From an uncultured Rhizobium sp. (GTDB lineage: Bacteria > Pseudomonadota > Alphaproteobacteria > Rhizobiales > Rhizobiaceae): a stretch of 58,897 nucleotides of DNA. The stretch's first letter is position 1; the number at the start of each line of letters is the position of its first letter. The stretch covers positions 1 to 58,897 of the forward strand of contig CAMFIF010000021.1 in assembly GCA_945952415.1 (NCBI GenBank), given 5' to 3'. Positions 1-8,045 of this stretch are shown here, one piece after another. Under the pieces are notes generated by a model. That model did not search any database and was not told the DNA's origin. It worked only from the letters and a program-made list of their open reading frames with translations. Both the position numbers and the translations under genes were made by a program.

Positions 1-129
1 CTAACCATGTGACGCCCTTCTGCTTCAGCCGGTGGGCGCCGGAGACCAGCGACCTGTTACCGTCTCGTCGGGAAGATAGCCCCCATCTCTAGGAAGTAGC
101 TCTTCCCTGATCATCCATTCTCTGCGCCT

Positions 130-156
130 CGGTAGGTCTCCTGCCGGGGCTTTTTC
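130..156 (+). terminator. Intrinsic terminator of a gene left of the window
   Basis: A 7-bp stem (CGGTAGG at 130-136 with CCTGCCG at 140-146, one G-T pair) has a 3-base loop and is followed by GGGC and a five-T run. It would end plus-strand transcription arriving from the left. Bases 1-129 show no gene and no tRNA that I can recognise. Confidence 0.55.
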
Positions 157-198
157 TTGTCGTCGTGGATGGTCAGCCATCATCGACAACGAGACAGG

Positions 199-993
199 AT
201 GATCATGCAGGAAGAACAGAAGACTAGAGATGATAACGGTTTGGCCAGTTCAAGCGCCAACCGGACCGAGGGATATCTGCGACCCAGCTATGAGGAGTGG
301 ATCACTCAGCACAGACAAGCTGCCAAGGAGCGCGGGGGTAAGGTCTTTCGGTTCCCGAGGGACGCTGAGGGGCATAAGTTCCCAGTCGTGAAGGGTCGCC
401 AGACGGGGGAGATCGTCAACCCTCTGACCGGGGAGATCGTGACCGGTTGCCTGACCGTCTCGAAACTTGCCGCTCAGCTTGGAACCTCATCGCAACAGGT
501 GAACAACGCACTGGAGAAGATGGGGGCTGTGGTCCGTGTGCTTCGTCCGAAAGAGCGCCCCATGCTGCTTGCGCCTCACCTGACAAAGACATCGTGGGAA
601 CGGCAACCCGAAGCTACAGGCGCGGGGATTGAAGACGGTCTTGTGATCCAGCTCCGCTTCGGTCATGGCAACCGGGAGAGCGAGCGCATCCTTGTTACTC
701 CGTCAGGACAAGCTGCCGTGAGTGCATCTCTGAAGGGCACTCTCGCTCCGACCAAGCCGGGTAAGGTTGAGGCCAAGCAGAAGATCATCCGCACCCTCAT
801 CGATGAAGGCTTAACTCAGGCTCAGATCGCGAGAAAGACCGGATGGCCAAGACAAACGGTATCGCGCCTCATCAAGTCCATGTGTCAGAAGGACGAACAG
901 TTGTCCCATTTTCTCGGTCTTTCCCATAGTAAGGCACAACAGGACCATAAGGAGGGACGGGATGGGCAGTCATCCCATGGGTCGGTTCCATGA
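199..993 (+). CDS. Hypothetical protein with two helix-turn-helix-like segments
   Basis: Predicted 264-residue soluble protein of unknown function. The C-terminal region (about residues 195-235) reads like a resolvase-type HTH, with the pattern LIDEGLTQAQIARKTGW then PRQTVSRLI. A second HTH-like stretch (LTVSKLAAQLGTSSQQVNNAL) lies near residues 83-103. No enzymatic motif was seen, so DNA binding is an inference. ATG 199 or ATG 205 is preferred to the upstream in-frame start at 157, because a purine-rich GAGACAGG lies just before them. It sits in the lower-G+C segment with a serine recombinase and an integrase, which suggests a mobile-element accessory or regulatory protein. Existence as a gene is likely; the role is unknown. 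Confidence 0.6.
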   Translation: MIMQEEQKTRDDNGLASSSANRTEGYLRPSYEEWITQHRQAAKERGGKVFRFPRDAEGHKFPVVKGRQTGEIVNPLTGEIVTGCLTVSKLAAQLGTSSQQVNNALEKMGAVVRVLRPKERPMLLAPHLTKTSWERQPEATGAGIEDGLVIQLRFGHGNRESERILVTPSGQAAVSASLKGTLAPTKPGKVEAKQKIIRTLIDEGLTQAQIARKTGWPRQTVSRLIKSMCQKDEQLSHFLGLSHSKAQQDHKEGRDGQSSHGSVP

Positions 994-1405
994 CCAAGAC
1001 CTTGGAGATGGATCATCCACGACCTTGTAGTCAGGCTTCCCCGATATCTCTCTCCACCTGAGTTCTGACGACCTCAGATAACATAGCTACGGCCTAGGTA
1101 CGTGGTCTTAAGCTGCCATGAGATCCAAGCAGGGCCGGAATTTTTGACGAAAAAATTTCTGCCCTCCAGATCATAGAACAAGCTGCCCAGTTCCCCCCGG
1201 GACCGGGGTGTCCAGTCCAAGCCCTCGGAGGCTGCGGCTACCGAGGAGGCCTTCTGATGTTTCGGGCTGGGATCTCCCTCAGACAGTTTGAGGTAGCTTG
1301 TCTATGTGAACGGGACACGGTCCAGAACGTCGGATCACCCTTATCCAGCTTGTCCAAGACGCCGCTGCTATCGCCATCGCTTCAGTCCCAATGGACCTTG
1401 GTTCA
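994..1405. other. Gene-free stretch between the HTH protein and the recombinase
   Basis: No convincing coding frame was found. The sequence is mixed in composition and contains one short AT-rich hairpin: AATTTTT at 1139-1145 with AAAAATT at 1151-1157, loop GACGA. Short open frames here lack ribosome-binding sites and recognisable products. Confidence 0.5.
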
Positions 1406-1441
1406 GTGGCACCATCAAAACCGGGATGGAGATGGTGTCAC
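1406..1441. repeat. Imperfect 11-bp inverted repeat, candidate recombinase site
   Basis: GTGGCACCATC (1406-1416) and GATGGTGTCAC (1431-1441) match as an inverted repeat at 10 of 11 positions, separated by 14 bases. Part of the right arm recurs as GGTGTCTCAT at 1471-1480, compared with GGTGTCACAT at 1434-1443. The position 80-115 bases upstream of the recombinase start is where a res-type site would be expected. Function is inferred from position only. Confidence 0.35.
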
Positions 1442-1519
1442 ATGAATGGGTCTTGACTTTTGGAACTGACGGTGTCTCATTGTCTAAGACTTCATTGAAC
1501 CTAAGGAGAGGGGATCGCC

Positions 1520-2080
1520 ATGACATCGGCAATCGTCGGTTACGCCCGTACCAGCACCAGAGATCAGGTTGCCGGGATCGAAGCACAGATGGAGCGGCTG
1601 AGGCAGGAAGGCTGCTCAAAGATCTTCCATGAACAGCTCTCATCCGTCGATGACAACAGAACCCAGCTTCGAGCAGCCCTCGACTACGTACGAGAAGGTG
1701 ATGTCCTGATCGTCACTAAGCTTGATAGGCTGGTTCGGTCCATTCCCGATCTGGTCAAGATCACCGAGCAGCTTCAGGCAAAGAAGGTGACGCTGAAGAT
1801 CCTCGATCTCAACCTCGACACCTCCACGGCCACCGGAGAACTGATGCTAAACCTGATCGGGTCTATCGCCCAGTTCGAGCGGAGGATCATGCTGGAGCGC
1901 CAGAGGGACGGGATCGCTAAGGCTCAGCGGGATGGCAAGTACAAGGGCCGCGCTCCTACGGCCATGAAGCAGAAGGAGAAGGTTCTGGCCTTGAGGGCAG
2001 AAGGCAAGACTGTCGATCAGATCACCAAGGAACTGATCATCAGCCGGTCGAGTGTCTTCCGCATCCTGAAGTCGGTATAA
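1520..2080 (+). CDS. Serine recombinase (resolvase/invertase family)
   Basis: Site-specific DNA recombinase of 186 residues, the usual size for the small resolvase/invertase family. The N-terminal catalytic domain shows YARTSTRDQ with the nucleophile Ser12 and Arg10, and LDRLVRS with Asp69, Arg70 and Arg73. The long E-helix follows (GSIAQFERRIMLERQRDGI). A C-terminal HTH lies at about residues 145-184. The start is well supported by AAGGAGAGG eight bases before the ATG. In Tn3-like transposons such enzymes resolve cointegrates, while in phage and plasmid systems they invert or resolve multimers. No transposase is seen here, so the substrate is unknown. The inverted repeat at 1406-1441 is a possible target. 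Confidence 0.9.
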   Translation: MTSAIVGYARTSTRDQVAGIEAQMERLRQEGCSKIFHEQLSSVDDNRTQLRAALDYVREGDVLIVTKLDRLVRSIPDLVKITEQLQAKKVTLKILDLNLDTSTATGELMLNLIGSIAQFERRIMLERQRDGIAKAQRDGKYKGRAPTAMKQKEKVLALRAEGKTVDQITKELIISRSSVFRILKSV

Positions 2081-2199
2081 TTGCTGCCATCTCTTCGAGG
2101 GGGAGATTATGTTTTTTCGTGCCCCCCAAGAAACTGCATCCCCTGCTGCACTTTCCTAGAAGTACCCTGTCGTTATTACTCTTAATAGAGGGCGAAGCC

Positions 2200-2760
2200 C
2201 TATTGGTGGTCATCCAACAGCTTCTTTGCCCCATACGGCATAGGGCTAGCAGCGAAGATACTCGCTAAGCCTTTCGCCAGTCGACGTTTGTGTTGTTCCA
2301 ACGCTAGTGAAACCTGCTTCACTTCCTCGGCTTTGCTGATCAGCGTTTCTATCCGTGAGCAGCAATCATCTATGCTCCAGTAGACCTCGGTCAGTCTAAC
2401 AGCCTTCTTAGCACCGTCTTTAAAGAACGTAATCCCACGATTGTTAGGCAGCGGGCCGAACTGGCTATGGGCGATCAAATTTCTGTCTCTATAGGGGTCG
2501 TGTATGCTGTCGAGAATGGCGTGCAGCCTTTTCCGATCCGCATCCCGCGTTATGGTTAGGCTTACAGCAGACTGTAAAATCCGGAGTTTATTTATGAAGT
2601 TGACGTTCGCTGTAATTGCGACCATCTGCATGTAGTTCAGGTCGAGTGCGTTGCCCAACGCCTCGTTGACCGACTGTTCGAGATTAGCCCAGTGATGCAG
2701 GTAAAGACCGGCAAGGGTGAAACAGACGGTTTCGTCGTCGAGGTTGCTTACGTCAATCAT
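2200..2760 (-). CDS. HEPN-like protein with an RNLIAH (R-x4-H) motif
   Basis: Predicted helical, soluble protein of about 186 residues with no signal peptide. Near residue 93 it carries YRDRNLIAHSQFG, an R-x4-H arrangement of the type found in HEPN ribonuclease domains of toxin, abortive-infection and CRISPR-associated proteins. ATG 2760 is preferred over ATG 2766, because AGGGA lies six bases before it and directly abuts the other. The gene is flanked by a serine recombinase and a tyrosine integrase and its local G+C is lower than that of the rest of the window, consistent with mobile-element cargo. HEPN membership rests on one motif and context; no antitoxin partner is obvious. It may instead be a non-catalytic hypothetical protein. 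Confidence 0.55.
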   Translation of the reverse strand: MIDVSNLDDETVCFTLAGLYLHHWANLEQSVNEALGNALDLNYMQMVAITANVNFINKLRILQSAVSLTITRDADRKRLHAILDSIHDPYRDRNLIAHSQFGPLPNNRGITFFKDGAKKAVRLTEVYWSIDDCCSRIETLISKAEEVKQVSLALEQHKRRLAKGLASIFAASPMPYGAKKLLDDHQ

Positions 2761-2804
2761 GGACATTCCCTGATGTCAGTGGGGATTGGGGGCAGTATCC
2801 TTAC

Positions 2805-4211
2805 TTAGCATTCAGGCAATTGCACAGCCTCCACACATTCCCTCATCTGCTCCACCGTCAGTCCCCCAAGGTACACGCTTGCGGCCATGCTCTGCGGCTT
2901 GTGGCCGACCACGATCTGCACCACCAGTTCCGCCTGACCGGCTTGAATGGCCTTGGTGATGAACCAGCGGCGGAACGAGTGGAAGTTGACCCGGTCCCTA
3001 CGCTTGCCCTCTACAAGGTCCGTCACTCCCACAGTTCGACGGTAGTAGGTGAAGGCTTTCACCGCTGGCATGGATCGTTCCTGCGGCTTGTCAGCGGCCA
3101 CTGGAGGGCATTCAGGGAACAGGTCATCATCGGGCTGCTTGCCCTCTACGAGGCGCTCCACGGTCGATTTCAGGGCGCTGTGAATGGGGACAAGGCGGGA
3201 AGTGCGCTCTCTCTTCTGAGCCTTGAATCTGAAGCATCCGTCTTCCGTGATGTCCTTGCGCCGAAGGCTGATGATCGCATCAATACGAGCGCCAGTGAGT
3301 GCCCCGATCAACATGACATCCCGGAGGTAGGACTGGTTCGGACTGCCCCCGAAAAGCTTGGCGATCTCCTCATCCGTGAAGGGCCGCTCCTTCTCGTCCT
3401 CTTTGGGCTTGATCTTGGGCAGGGATTGGCGAGACCACGGAGAGCTGTCCATGTTGATGAGGCCGCGCCTCTCCAGCCAGGACCAGAACTGTGACAAGCA
3501 AGACAGATACTTGTTGATGGTCCGGTTCGTCAGCGGCCTGTCATTGTTGGATGCTAGGTGACCGATGAACTGCCCCGCTCGCCTTCTGGTGATTGCCTCT
3601 ACCGTGAAGGAAACGCTCTGCTCCGAACACCAGCCTTCCAACAGAGCGAGCGCTCGGTCGCAGTCTGCTTTTGTCCGTGGCGTCCAATCGACCTCCGCGA
3701 AAAAGCGCGTTAGCGGCTCCCTGATCGGCGTCTCCTGACCGGTGGCAATCTTGTAGAAGATCTCCGCCTTTGCCTCTCTGGTCGGCTCGTAGATCGGCTC
3801 AGCCGTGAGTTCGTCCTCGCCCACGGGATTGCCCAGCAGGTCATCAACAATAATCGAGACAGCATCAGCCAGATCTTCCCGCTCAGGGCTGTCTTCCGGC
3901 AGCTTGGCCAATTCCTCTCGAAGCTGCAGAGCGGCAGCAACAGGATCTTGTCTGGCATCCGGTGACGTCCCCGCAAGGACCGCCTTGACCTTCTCTACTC
4001 TGCCAGCCCTTGCGTCTTCGATGAGCTTGAAAAACTCAGCCAGCACCGAATGCTTTTGCCTCTCTGCTTCAGCCCGATTGTGGGTGTTCAAGGACCGCTT
4101 GAGGCGGGTCTTGCCAATAGCTTTCACCAAATCCCGAGGCACTGGGAGCGAGACTCTCCAGCCTCCATTATTCATCTGCTCAAGATAGCCGGGAGCCTTG
4201 ACTCTGGGCAT
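2805..4211 (-). CDS. Tyrosine-type site-specific integrase
   Basis: Phage/island integrase of 468 residues. The N-terminus is an integrase-type arm (GYLEQMNNGGWRVSLPVPRDL), then a SAM-like core-binding region (about 165-260) and the catalytic domain (about 275-465). Catalytic residues are visible: Arg309 in LTGARIDAI, His411 and Arg414 in HSFRRW, His437 in VVGHK and the nucleophile Tyr447 in SVYLGG. ATG 4211 is preferred to the TTG at 4223, as GAGG lies 6-7 bases upstream. It catalyses integration or excision of the element in which it sits. No tRNA or direct repeat marking an attachment site could be found on its right side; the left end of the element may lie outside the window. Confidence 0.92.
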   Translation of the reverse strand: MPRVKAPGYLEQMNNGGWRVSLPVPRDLVKAIGKTRLKRSLNTHNRAEAERQKHSVLAEFFKLIEDARAGRVEKVKAVLAGTSPDARQDPVAAALQLREELAKLPEDSPEREDLADAVSIIVDDLLGNPVGEDELTAEPIYEPTREAKAEIFYKIATGQETPIREPLTRFFAEVDWTPRTKADCDRALALLEGWCSEQSVSFTVEAITRRRAGQFIGHLASNNDRPLTNRTINKYLSCLSQFWSWLERRGLINMDSSPWSRQSLPKIKPKEDEKERPFTDEEIAKLFGGSPNQSYLRDVMLIGALTGARIDAIISLRRKDITEDGCFRFKAQKRERTSRLVPIHSALKSTVERLVEGKQPDDDLFPECPPVAADKPQERSMPAVKAFTYYRRTVGVTDLVEGKRRDRVNFHSFRRWFITKAIQAGQAELVVQIVVGHKPQSMAASVYLGGLTVEQMRECVEAVQLPEC

Positions 4212-4223
4212 TGCGTACCTCAA

Positions 4224-4702
4224 AATTCCCTACAGGATGGACCTTAAGGCACTGAAAATCAAAAATTATCTTGGAGGTCAAGGGGTTAATTATGTCCCGA
4301 ATGAGGGTCCAGGTTCCCCAGCCAATTCTCCCAGTCTCAATTAAATCAATGAACGACATAGCATTCCCTATGTTATTCCGCGCATCTTGAAGGTACCCGC
4401 CATACCCCGGTCGACCTGTTTCAGGTTTCAGCAGGGCAAATCACAAATTGATAGGATGCTGAAGCGGGTCTGCGGCAGCGGGCTGCAATCGCGGGTATAT
4501 TTTCGATCAAGGCGGCGGGTTTTTTTGTTCGTGGAAGCAACGGAGCTGTCATCCGCTCAAGGGGCCTTGCAGAACGGCAGTTCAGCGATTTTTCCTCTTC
4601 GCCTTGGAACAAACACGCTTTTCCTTTTCCTGGAATTTATGCCGCCTTGATAAGCCATCCGCGTTCGTGGCGTAGTGGGAAAATGTGTCGGAGGAAGCCG
4701 TC
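4224..4702. other. Intergenic region between the integrase and the paiB-like gene
   Basis: No gene is supported here. The left part is AT-rich and the right part returns to host-like composition, so the chromosomal boundary of the inserted segment probably lies between about 4250 and 4700. I see no tRNA 3' end and no clear direct repeat of an attachment site. Confidence 0.4.
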
Positions 4703-5332
4703 ATGTATATCCCACAGCATTTTCAGGAAATAGACAAGGACAGGATCAGGGGCGTCATGCAGGCCGCGCCTCTGGCCTGTGTCGTCGCTCACACAGAGAT
4801 GGGTCTCATCGCCAATCACCTTCCCCTGCTGGCGTCCCGGAGCGGTACGATCATCGGACATGTGGCGTTGAACAATGACATGCATCGGCTGATAGCGGAT
4901 GGGCAGGAAGTTCTCACCATATTCCGGGGTGAGGATGCCTACATATCTCCGAACTTCTATCCCTCAAAGCCCGAGCACCACAAGCATGTGCCGACGTGGA
5001 ATTATCAAGTGGTGCATGTCTACGGCGCGATCACCTTCCAGCATGATGAGCAGACGAAGAGGGCGGCCGTTGGGCTCTTGACCCGAGATCATGAAAGGCG
5101 CGTCCATGGCAAGAATGGATGGCGCATGACGGATGCTCCCGCGGACTACCTGGAGGCGATGCTCAGCAATATCGTGGCACTCAGGATCGAGGTTCGTCGC
5201 ATACTGGCCAAATCCAAGCTCAGCCAGAACCGGGAAGAGCGGGATTATCTCGGGGCAGTCGCAGGTTTGAGGGCCACCGGGCACGAAGCCTTGTCGCAGG
5301 CCATGGAAGATCGATTGGCAGACGCAAAATAG
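4703..5332 (+). CDS. FMN-binding negative regulator-like protein (PaiB family)
   Basis: Flavoprotein of 209 residues. The N-terminus MYIPQHFQEIDKDRI and the segment PNFYPSKPEHHKHVPTWNYQ are typical of the PaiB/FMN-binding split-barrel family, first described as a transcriptional regulator of sporulation and protease genes in Bacillus. In proteobacteria the members probably bind FMN and their physiological role is unclear. ATG 4703 is chosen over the GTG at 4685, as GGAGGAAG lies just before it and the family starts here. It is the first host-like gene after the integrase. It converges on the DUF2778 gene with only 69 bases between, and no strong terminator is visible there. Confidence 0.88.
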   Translation: MYIPQHFQEIDKDRIRGVMQAAPLACVVAHTEMGLIANHLPLLASRSGTIIGHVALNNDMHRLIADGQEVLTIFRGEDAYISPNFYPSKPEHHKHVPTWNYQVVHVYGAITFQHDEQTKRAAVGLLTRDHERRVHGKNGWRMTDAPADYLEAMLSNIVALRIEVRRILAKSKLSQNREERDYLGAVAGLRATGHEALSQAMEDRLADAK

Positions 5333-5401
5333 TGCGGGGAGTGAGCGCGCAGGCTCAGTCTCCGTCCGCGCCCTGGCGATGCAAACGCCGCCGCCTCGGG
5401 G

Positions 5402-6565
5402 TCAGGCGCCGGCCTTGCGGTAGAGGGCGGCGAGCTGGGTGGGGGAGGAAGGCAGTTCGGGCACCACGACCAGCATGTTGATCTCGCCGCGCTTGAAGGC
5501 CTTGAGGAAGGGCTCGTAGTTCTGGAAGGCAACGCAGCCGTGCGAGCCGATGCGGCCGCGCAGCAGATTTGTGTGGGTGAGAAGACCGGTGCGGTTCTTC
5601 GGGTCCCGGCCATCGATGGAGGTCATGCGGATCGCCTCGACGCCGTAGAAGCGCTTTTCGCGCATGGACAGGCGATAGATGCCGGCGGGGGTCGGGCCAT
5701 TCATCTTCACATGCTCGTAGCGCGGGTTGTCGCGCATGTGGCCGATGCCGGAATGGGCGCGCAGGCGCGTGCCGTCCGGCAGGTAGACGGTGGCGTTGGA
5801 GACGTCGTAGATCGCGACCCGGGTGGAGCTTCCCGGCCAGGCTGCCGGGTTGTTCTTGCGGCTGAAGAACCCGCCGAAAAGCGAGCGCTCCGGCTTTGCC
5901 ACGGCAAGCTCGTTCTTCTTTTCGGGGCCTGCGGAGGGCAGCGGCTTCCGCTCGGCGGGTTTGTCGATCGTCAGCGCCCTTTCGGTGGAGGGCCGTGTTT
6001 CCGGCAGGGGTACCACGCTCGGAAGGGCGATGTCCTCTTCGTCCTCCTTGTCCGCCAGCACCAGATCGAAGGGCTCAGGCGTGCGCACCGGCACATCCTC
6101 CACAAGGGCCGTCACCAGCGCAGGCTTGGGTCCGGCCGCTTCTTCCCGCTCGATCGGGCTTTTCGCCGGGGCAGCGGCTGCGAGAAGCGTTGCTTCGGCC
6201 GCCTTCCGGCGCTTTTCCGCCAGAGCGAGCTCGGTCGCCACGCGCCGCTGGTGTGCCTCCAGGATCGCATCGGCAGAGAGCTGGTAGCCGCGCACATCGC
6301 TTTCCGGCAGCTTCAGATAGCGGGAGGATTTGACCGCCTTCGGCAGGGGTTCGGGACGGCTGATATCGGCAACCGTGACCTTGAGCGTCAGCGGGCCATT
6401 GGCGAGCGTGCTTGCCGCCATCTGCATGGCATGGAAGGCGGAGACCAGCCCCCAGGCGGATCCGGCGATCACGCCGCAGGAAATAAGGGCGCCCAGAGCC
6501 ATTCCCTGGGAAAGACCGCGGCTGGATTTCGCCCCGGAATGCTGAAATCGCTTCACAGACGCCAT
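5402..6565 (-). CDS. DUF2778/Tlde1-like periplasmic protein with SHGC motif
   Basis: Predicted 387-residue membrane-anchored protein. After a short cytoplasmic start a single transmembrane segment follows (residues about 18-45, MALGALISCGVIAGSAWGL). A long Ala/Glu/Pro-rich linker (about 80-245) leads to a C-terminal domain containing RGRIGSHGCVAF. The His-Gly-Cys signature is that of YkuD-like and DUF2778 (Tlde1) domains, which act on peptidoglycan stem peptides by L,D-transpeptidase or amidase chemistry. ATG 6565 is chosen so the anchor is near the N-terminus; the in-frame sequence upstream is arginine-rich and lacks this logic. Similar anchored DUF2778 proteins are common in rhizobia, so a housekeeping wall role is more likely than a secreted effector. 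No secretion genes are nearby. Confidence 0.75.
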   Translation of the reverse strand: MASVKRFQHSGAKSSRGLSQGMALGALISCGVIAGSAWGLVSAFHAMQMAASTLANGPLTLKVTVADISRPEPLPKAVKSSRYLKLPESDVRGYQLSADAILEAHQRRVATELALAEKRRKAAEATLLAAAAPAKSPIEREEAAGPKPALVTALVEDVPVRTPEPFDLVLADKEDEEDIALPSVVPLPETRPSTERALTIDKPAERKPLPSAGPEKKNELAVAKPERSLFGGFFSRKNNPAAWPGSSTRVAIYDVSNATVYLPDGTRLRAHSGIGHMRDNPRYEHVKMNGPTPAGIYRLSMREKRFYGVEAIRMTSIDGRDPKNRTGLLTHTNLLRGRIGSHGCVAFQNYEPFLKAFKRGEINMLVVVPELPSSPTQLAALYRKAGA

Positions 6566-6868
6566 GACTACACTTACCCGATACACGTTACTGGACGCGG
6601 ACCGGAAAACACGGATCCGCAGGTCTTTACACTGCCGGGCCTTTCGGGATGACGGATCTTCCCCATGGGCGCCGAACACCCGAAGCATGAACAAATATGG
6701 TAAGTAAATCCTAAACGACGGACGGCTTCCGGGTGGAATATGGCATTTTGCGCCCTCCCCCCGGTGAGGCGGCCGGGTTTCCGCCTGCGGGCGGGCGATG
6801 CGCCTTAACCATAGCCTTGCGGCCGAGAGGGCCGGCGCGGTTATCGGCGGAGTGTCGGGGGCAGATCG
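6566..6868. other. Intergenic region without a recognised gene
   Basis: About 300 bases upstream of the DUF2778 gene and downstream of the DUF202 gene. It presumably holds the promoter of the former. No convincing coding frame, terminator or repeat was found. Confidence 0.4.
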
Positions 6869-7246
6869 CTAGGCCGCGCCGGAGCGGCCGAACCAGACGC
6901 CCAGAAGGGCTGCGAGACAGACGATGACGAGAATGCCATTGACCAGAAGAAGAAGAGAGGCGGGTATTTTCCTTATGTCCGGTTCGGGCGGCGGCGGGCC
7001 GGGGCGGAATTCCCTGATGACGGCGACGACGAAGCAGAAGGCGCTGAAGAGCACCAGGATGGAGCCTGCAAGCACGATCAGGATTTCGGGAATGACATCG
7101 GCCAGCAGCGCCTTGGCGCCTATGCCGCTGGCAAGGGCCGCAAGGCCAGTTCGCATCCAGGCCGCGTAGGTGCGCTCCGCCGCATAGACGGTGCGGTCCG
7201 CCGCAAGAACCGTTCGCCGGTCGGCCTGTCCTTCCGCATCGCCCAT
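6869..7246 (-). CDS. DUF202 (YidH-like) inner-membrane protein
   Basis: A 125-residue membrane protein. The N-terminal motif LAADRTVYAAERTYAAWMRTGLA is the DUF202 signature, followed by three hydrophobic segments (about 30-50, 56-80 and 97-118) with a Pro-rich loop between the second and third. Family members are small inner-membrane proteins whose biochemical role is not established, although some VTC-like proteins carry the same domain. It stands alone on the minus strand between the DUF2778 and lipocalin genes. Start at ATG 7246; no strong SD was noted. Confidence 0.8.
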   Translation of the reverse strand: MGDAEGQADRRTVLAADRTVYAAERTYAAWMRTGLAALASGIGAKALLADVIPEILIVLAGSILVLFSAFCFVVAVIREFRPGPPPPEPDIRKIPASLLLLVNGILVIVCLAALLGVWFGRSGAA

Positions 7247-7399
7247 GAGCTGCTCCCGTTAGCGAAGGCGCTGGCGGCAGGGCTGAGATGCGCCCGCCGT
7301 CCTTCTTCTCCTGGGGAAGAACGCCAGCGGGCCGATCCCGTTGCAAAGGGACCCGCCGGGTGGTGGCGGACGGGCCTTAAGTGGCCCGATCAGGGGCGG

Positions 7400-7942
7400 T
7401 CATTGTTCGGGAAATTCGAGCTGACGCACGTCATAGCCAAGCTCTGCGGCCTTTGCCGTCATTTTCGCCAGCTGCTGGCGCGAGGGCACGTGGCGGGCAT
7501 AGATCCAGAGGTTCTTCATCTCGGGATCGGCGCTGATGAACCAGCTCCTGTCCGGGGACTTGTAGAGCACCCAGTAATCCATGCTGATCAGGAAGGCATA
7601 GCGGACCTTGAGCTTCGCACGGGTCGTCTCCGCATCCTGAAGCGTTCCGATGCCGCGAATGGTTTTCAGCTCGCCCTTGGGCGTGCCCATGCGGCAACCA
7701 TCTTCCACCATCACCCGGCGTTCGGTGAGACCGGGGCGATAGGTGGTGTAACCCGCCACGCAGCCATCCGTCAGCCACATGGGGCGTCGGGCGATTTCCA
7801 GCCAGGTGCCGGTATAGTGATCGGGCGAGAGGCGCACCACCTGCGGCTCGGCCCGGGCGGAAAGCGGCGGTGCGGCAAGAAGAGCCGTGAGGGCAAGGGT
7901 GATCGAGAGGAAAAGGGATTTCGCTTTGCGGTCGTGGCGCAT
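7400..7942 (-). CDS. Secreted lipocalin-like protein (Blc-related)
   Basis: A 180-residue protein with a cleavable Sec signal peptide (hydrophobic LFLSITLALTALLAAPPLSARA, residues about 9-31) and no lipobox cysteine, so probably soluble in the periplasm. The mature part has the lipocalin start GTWLEIARRP (the GxW element) and the late strand pattern YWVLYKSPDRSWFISADP seen in Blc-type lipocalins. Two cysteines (DGCVAG and DGCRMG) could pair. Family members bind lipids or lysophospholipids. ATG 7942 is chosen because GGAG lies nine bases upstream and the signal peptide starts there. It is 103 bases downstream of the ArsR gene on the same strand. Confidence 0.78.
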   Translation of the reverse strand: MRHDRKAKSLFLSITLALTALLAAPPLSARAEPQVVRLSPDHYTGTWLEIARRPMWLTDGCVAGYTTYRPGLTERRVMVEDGCRMGTPKGELKTIRGIGTLQDAETTRAKLKVRYAFLISMDYWVLYKSPDRSWFISADPEMKNLWIYARHVPSRQQLAKMTAKAAELGYDVRQLEFPEQ

Positions 7943-8045
7943 CGAAGGGGTCTCCATGGTCTCGGCCGGTATCGGCCCTGAAGACAGGACGGAATGGCGC
8001 GGGACAAGTTTCACCGGACGCGAAAATCCCCCGATGCAAAGGGGC

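Noticed and set aside
2040..2234. Small minus-strand frame after the recombinase gene
   Set aside because: No SD, overlaps the recombinase 3' end and the HEPN-like 3' end, no motif.
4224..4702. A tRNA gene as the integration site next to the integrase
   Set aside because: No cloverleaf, TTCGA-type T-loop or CCA end was seen.
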